Assembly: GCF_034651555.1 (NCBI RefSeq)
Contig: NZ_JAYEEQ010000004.1
Location: 1-64,000, forward strand
Direction of reading: 5' to 3'
DNA length: 64,000 bases
DNA from: Aurantibrevibacter litoralis
Lineage (GTDB): Bacteria > Bacteroidota > Bacteroidia > Flavobacteriales > Flavobacteriaceae
The position numbers were made by a program, and so were the translations under genes. Every line of letters begins with the position of its first letter. The first letter of the stretch is position 1. Shown here piece after piece: positions 60,270-64,000 of this stretch. The notes beneath the pieces are model-generated. The model made no database searches. It was not told the origin of the DNA and saw nothing but the letters and a program-made list of their open reading frames with translations.

Positions 60270-61298
60270 ATGGGATTTTTTGACTTCTTAACCGAGGAAA
60301 TAGCCATTGACTTAGGCACGGCCAATACTCTTATTATTCATATGGATAAAGTCGTTGTTGACAGTCCATCTATTGTAGCGCGCGATCGCATAAGCGGAAA
60401 AATCATAGCTGTTGGTAAGGAAGCGAGTATGATGCAAGGCAAAACGCATGAAAATATCAAGACCATACGGCCGCTGAAAGATGGAGTTATCGCCGATTTT
60501 GATGCTTCCGAAAAAATGATCAATATGTTCATTAAGAACATCCCGGCATTAAAGAAAAAATGGTTTCCGCCCGCACTCCGCATGGTCATTTGCATTCCCT
60601 CGGGAATAACCGAAGTAGAAATGCGTGCAGTACGAGAATCGGCGGAACGGGTAAATGGCAAAGAAGTCTATTTAATACATGAACCCATGGCGGCAGCCAT
60701 AGGTATAGGGTTAGATATTATGCAACCCAAAGGAAATATGATTGTAGATATTGGCGGAGGTACTACCGAAATTGCAGTTATTGCCCTTGGGGGTATTGTG
60801 TGCGACAAATCGGTAAAAATTGCCGGTGACGTATTTACGAACGACATTGTGTATTACATGCGTACCCAACACAATTTATATGTTGGCGAAAGTACGGCCG
60901 AAAATATAAAAATACAGATTGGTTCTGCCACGGAAGATTTACAATCGCCTCCGGAAGACATGTCGGTACAAGGCCGGGATTTATTAACAGGAAAACCCAA
61001 ACAAGTACAGATTTCGTACCGAGAAATTTCGAAGGCTTTAGACAAATCTATCCTAAGAGTAGAAGATGCGGTTATGGAAACACTATCGCAAACACCACCA
61101 GAATTAGCAGCCGACATTTATAATACCGGTATTTATATGGCAGGCGGGGGTTCTATGCTTCGCGGTTTAGACAAACGCTTATCGCAAAAAACAGATTTAC
61201 CGGTTTACATTGCAGAAGACCCGTTGCGGGCGGTAGTACGAGGTACGGGAATTGCTTTAAAAAACTTGGAACGATATAGAAGTATCCTTATAAAATAA
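60270..61298 (+). CDS. mreB: Rod shape-determining protein MreB
   Basis: 342 aa actin-like ATPase that forms membrane-associated filaments and positions the elongasome. Phosphate 1 motif IDLGTANTLI, phosphate 2 VDIGGGTTEIAVI, adenosine motif GIYMAGGGSML, and an N-terminal amphipathic stretch (MGFFDFLTE). First gene of mreB-mreC-mreD-PBP2. Confidence 0.97.
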   Translation: MGFFDFLTEEIAIDLGTANTLIIHMDKVVVDSPSIVARDRISGKIIAVGKEASMMQGKTHENIKTIRPLKDGVIADFDASEKMINMFIKNIPALKKKWFPPALRMVICIPSGITEVEMRAVRESAERVNGKEVYLIHEPMAAAIGIGLDIMQPKGNMIVDIGGGTTEIAVIALGGIVCDKSVKIAGDVFTNDIVYYMRTQHNLYVGESTAENIKIQIGSATEDLQSPPEDMSVQGRDLLTGKPKQVQISYREISKALDKSILRVEDAVMETLSQTPPELAADIYNTGIYMAGGGSMLRGLDKRLSQKTDLPVYIAEDPLRAVVRGTGIALKNLERYRSILIK

Positions 61299-61485
61299 AG
61301 GGCTTTAATACTTATAAACATCGATTGCTTGCCTGAATGGTTTAGGCGAGTGAGTACTAAAAAAAAATGAACAATACCAACCCATATAGAAAAAGTCAAA
61401 GCAATGGCTCACGATTTTTTGTTGCGATAAGATGCTCCATTTAAAGCATGTATCGCTTGGAATTCACCAAAACGTAAACTAGGTA

Positions 61486-62295
61486 ATGCAACAGATTATC
61501 AATTTTATCATAAGGTATAAAAACTTTCTGTTGTATATCTTTTTGTTTTTATTGGCACTGGTATTCACGATACAATCGCATTCTTATCACAACTCTCGAT
61601 TTTTTAATTCTGCGAATTGGATTAGCGGTAACATCTACAGGACACAGAGCAGTATTACTGCTTATTTTGACTTGAAAGTGGAAAACCAAACCTTACTGGA
61701 AGAAAACAAACAACTTCGAAAGCAGCTCGCCAATCTACCTCAATTAGAAACCTTTGAAATAGATACAGCCGCACTTAGCTACCGCATAATGACCGCAAAA
61801 GTTATTAAAAACAGTTACGCTCATCTAAAAAACTACATCACCTTAAATAAAGGTCGTAAAGACGGTGTAGCCCAAGATATGGGTGTGATAACCAGCAAAG
61901 GTCTTTTAGGTATTGTGGAAAACACTTCTGCCAATTTTGCAACGGTACAGAGTATTCTAAATACAAAATCGAACATTAACGCTAAAATAAAAAACACCAA
62001 TTATAACGGTTCTTTAGTTTGGGACACAAAAGCATATAACGTGGTGCAATTAATTGATGTACCTAGATTGGTAAAACTAACCATTGGCGACACTATTGTT
62101 ACGGGGGGTATGTCTAGCATTTTTCCCGAAAACATACCTATAGGTCGCATTAGAAAATTTGATCTCAACACGGCTAAAAGTGCCTATACCATAGACATTT
62201 CCCTATTTAATGATATGACCAATATAAAAAATGTATATATCATTGAAAATCTCAATAAAGGTGAAATTAAAGAATTAGAATCGCAACAACAATAG
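61486..62295 (+). CDS. mreC: Rod shape-determining protein MreC
   Basis: 269 aa bitopic protein. One TM helix (YKNFLLYIFLFLLALVFTI, about residues 10-28), a coiled coil (KVENQTLLEENKQLRKQLAN) and a periplasmic beta-barrel domain (LNKGRKDGVAQDMGVITSKG, LLGIVENTS, DTIVTGGMSSIFPENIPIGR). It scaffolds PBP2-RodA in the periplasm. It is 187 bases after mreB, a gap with no further feature. Confidence 0.95.
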   Translation: MQQIINFIIRYKNFLLYIFLFLLALVFTIQSHSYHNSRFFNSANWISGNIYRTQSSITAYFDLKVENQTLLEENKQLRKQLANLPQLETFEIDTAALSYRIMTAKVIKNSYAHLKNYITLNKGRKDGVAQDMGVITSKGLLGIVENTSANFATVQSILNTKSNINAKIKNTNYNGSLVWDTKAYNVVQLIDVPRLVKLTIGDTIVTGGMSSIFPENIPIGRIRKFDLNTAKSAYTIDISLFNDMTNIKNVYIIENLNKGEIKELESQQQ

Positions 62296-62311
62296 CTCAA
62301 GAAGGAAGCTT

Positions 62312-62821
62312 ATGGGAAACAACATCTCCTTTATTATTATCATACGTTTTTTATTGCTCGCTTTTGTTCAAGTGCTGATTTTTAACCATCTTAATTTCTT
62401 TGGATATATTAACCCCATGGTATATATCCTTTTCCTGTATTGGTATCCTATAAAGGAACAGAGGGGACTATTTATTAGTGTATGTTTTTTATTGGGCTTA
62501 ACAATAGATATATTTTCGGATACGATGGCATTGCACGCCGCCGCAACCGTAACCATCGCCTATTTTAGACCCATACTCATGCGGTTTTGTTTTGGTGTGA
62601 ATCTCGAATTTCAAAGTTTTAAACTAGCAAATGCCACTAAACTACAACAAATTACGTTTTTGGCGTTATTAATTATATTGCATCATTTGGTTTTCTTTTC
62701 GCTGGAAATTTTCAATTTTAGTAACTTGTTTTTAATTTTAAAGAAATTTTTCCTCGTAGGCATTGCAACCATGGTGCTTAGTCTTTTATTAGGCTCACTT
62801 TTTAGTACCCGAAAAGAATGA
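62312..62821 (+). CDS. mreD: Rod shape-determining protein MreD
   Basis: 169 aa inner-membrane protein with five to six hydrophobic helices (FIIIIRFLLLAFVQVLIF, MVYILFLYWYPIKEQRGLFI). This small family is weakly conserved; the position between mreC and PBP2 supports the call. The stop codon overlaps the PBP2 start by ATGA. Confidence 0.9.
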   Translation: MGNNISFIIIIRFLLLAFVQVLIFNHLNFFGYINPMVYILFLYWYPIKEQRGLFISVCFLLGLTIDIFSDTMALHAAATVTIAYFRPILMRFCFGVNLEFQSFKLANATKLQQITFLALLIILHHLVFFSLEIFNFSNLFLILKKFFLVGIATMVLSLLLGSLFSTRKE

Positions 62822-64000
62822 AAAAGATACTTTTATCGAGCATTATAGTACTGATTGGATTCACTTTCATCGGGCGACTTTCGTATTTGCAAATCTTTAG
62901 CTTTTCGCCGAATCAGGTTAAAGAAGATCCGGCCATAAAGACGATTTACGACTATCCGGAACGCGGGTACATTTTTGATCGTAATGGAGAACTTTTAGTA
63001 GCCAATCAGGCTGCGTACGATGTTATGGTGATTCCCAGAGAAGTGAAGGCCCTGGATACCTTAGAATTCTGTGCGCTTTTGGGTATAGAAAAAGAAACGT
63101 TTATCAAAACTATAGCCAAGGCCAAAAACTACTCACCGCGACTTCCTTCTGTATTAGTACCTCAGCTTTCCAAGGATGATTATGCGGGGTTGCAAGAAAA
63201 AATGCGCCACTATGAGGGTTTCTATATCCAAAAAAGAACGTTGCGCTACTACGCTACCCAAAGTGGAGCCAATGTATTGGGTTACATTAGCGAAGTAAAC
63301 GATAACGACCTAAAAAACAATCCCTATTACGTAGCCGGCGAACTTACAGGAAGAACCGGAGTAGAGAAATCGTATGAACATGTACTTCGTGGTAGAAAAG
63401 GGGTAAAATACATTCAGAAAGACCGTTTTAATCGTGACATTGGGCCCTATAAAAATGGCCAACTGGACACGCTACCCGATCAGGGTACAGAAATTTACCT
63501 CACTATAGACAAAACATTGCAGGAGTATGGTGAAAAGTTAATGAACGGTAAACGGGGCGGTATAGTTGCCCTAGAACCTGGAACAGGAGAAATTTTAGCC
63601 CTAATCTCTGGTCCCACCTACGATCCGTCATTATTAGTAGGCAGAGAGCGTTCTAAAAATTATACAAAACTGTATTACGATACTATTGCCAAACCCACAT
63701 GGGACAGGTCTATTTTAGCAGAACCTTCTCCGGGTTCGCCCTTTAAAACCCTAAATGCCCTTATCGCCTTACAAGAAGGAGTTATAGGGCCCGAAACCAC
63801 TTTTCAGTGCTATAATGGATTTTATGTAGGCAACAAAAAGAGAGGGTGTCATTGTGGTGGTGGTACTCGCGATTTAAACACCGGTATTTTTAAATCGTGC
63901 AATGCCTATTTTGCCGGTGCTTTTCGTAAAATATATGATCATTTTCCAACGACCGATGAAGGTATGGATGTGTGGGAAAAACATGCCAAAAGTTTTGGAT
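62818..64000 (+). CDS. mrdA: Penicillin-binding protein 2, partial
   Basis: Elongation transpeptidase, first 394 residues; the gene leaves the window. An N-terminal TM anchor (LLSSIIVLIGFTFIGRLSYL) is followed by the dimerization domain (RGYIFDRNGELLVANQAAYD, ELTGRTGVEKSYEHVLRGRK) and the transpeptidase start with the active-site serine in SPGSPFKTLNAL (Ser-Pro-Phe-Lys). Overlaps mreD by 4 bases, so translation is coupled. The ATG at 62818 is the start. Confidence 0.95.
   Translation, partial: MKKILLSSIIVLIGFTFIGRLSYLQIFSFSPNQVKEDPAIKTIYDYPERGYIFDRNGELLVANQAAYDVMVIPREVKALDTLEFCALLGIEKETFIKTIAKAKNYSPRLPSVLVPQLSKDDYAGLQEKMRHYEGFYIQKRTLRYYATQSGANVLGYISEVNDNDLKNNPYYVAGELTGRTGVEKSYEHVLRGRKGVKYIQKDRFNRDIGPYKNGQLDTLPDQGTEIYLTIDKTLQEYGEKLMNGKRGGIVALEPGTGEILALISGPTYDPSLLVGRERSKNYTKLYYDTIAKPTWDRSILAEPSPGSPFKTLNALIALQEGVIGPETTFQCYNGFYVGNKKRGCHCGGGTRDLNTGIFKSCNAYFAGAFRKIYDHFPTTDEGMDVWEKHAKSFG

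Noticed and set aside
1..64000. CRISPR arrays, complete insertion sequences or prophage genes
   Set aside because: No regularly spaced repeats, transposase genes or phage structural genes were seen.

Overview
The window is chromosomal DNA of a marine-type flavobacterium (phylum Bacteroidota). Supporting signs are promoters of the Bacteroidota form (TTG, about 19 bases, TAnnTTTG), weak or absent Shine-Dalgarno sequences, lipoproteins with a C-KKDD start, a bacillithiol gene, a CTnDOT-like tyrosine recombinase, BfmA-type mobilization genes, and protein sequences resembling Flavobacteriaceae throughout. Calls rest on reading the sequence and recalling families; no database was searched.

Region 1 (1-18685) is core genome. 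The 5' end of a 16S rRNA gene runs off the left edge on the minus strand. It is followed by a structured repeat, the translation operon thrS-infC-rpmI-rplT, small conserved genes (EF-hand, YjbQ, HAD phosphatase), dnaB, accA, a DMT transporter, an LptF/G permease, tgt, a split transketolase, an outer-membrane barrel, an FKBP-like lipoprotein, an S4 RNA-binding protein, a PyrR-like phosphoribosyltransferase and shikimate kinase.

Region 2 (18686-47182) is a genomic island of about 28.4 kb inserted in the 3' end of a tRNA-Lys(TTT) gene. The last 23 bases of the tRNA plus one more base are repeated exactly at 47159-47182, and the terminator that probably belonged to the tRNA lies just beyond that copy. 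The left end carries the mobility module: integrase, RteC remnant, HTH protein, a replication-like protein with a DnaC-like ATPase, BfmA and a truncated MobB relaxase. The relaxase truncation suggests the element can no longer mobilize itself in the usual way. The cargo begins with a redox set: a DsrE, PNPOx-like flavoprotein and 2Fe-2S reductase operon, bshB1, a thioredoxin-fold protein and a TetR regulator. Two promoters in this set carry the same palindrome at exactly the same distance from the -7 box, so they are probably one TetR regulon. Further right are four AraC-family regulators interleaved with small-molecule enzymes (MDR and SDR oxidoreductases, quinone-reductase-like flavoprotein, VOC, haloalkane dehalogenase, SRPBCC, nitronate monooxygenase). 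Several genes here are broken by single-base shifts or stop codons, so this part is decaying.

Region 3 (47183-64000) is core genome again. It holds a minus-strand copper/heavy-metal efflux cluster (CusA, TolC, CusB, DUF3347 protein, CopA), then a free-Met-sulfoxide-reductase-like GAF protein, purH, and the cell-shape operon mreB-mreC-mreD-PBP2, which runs off the right edge.
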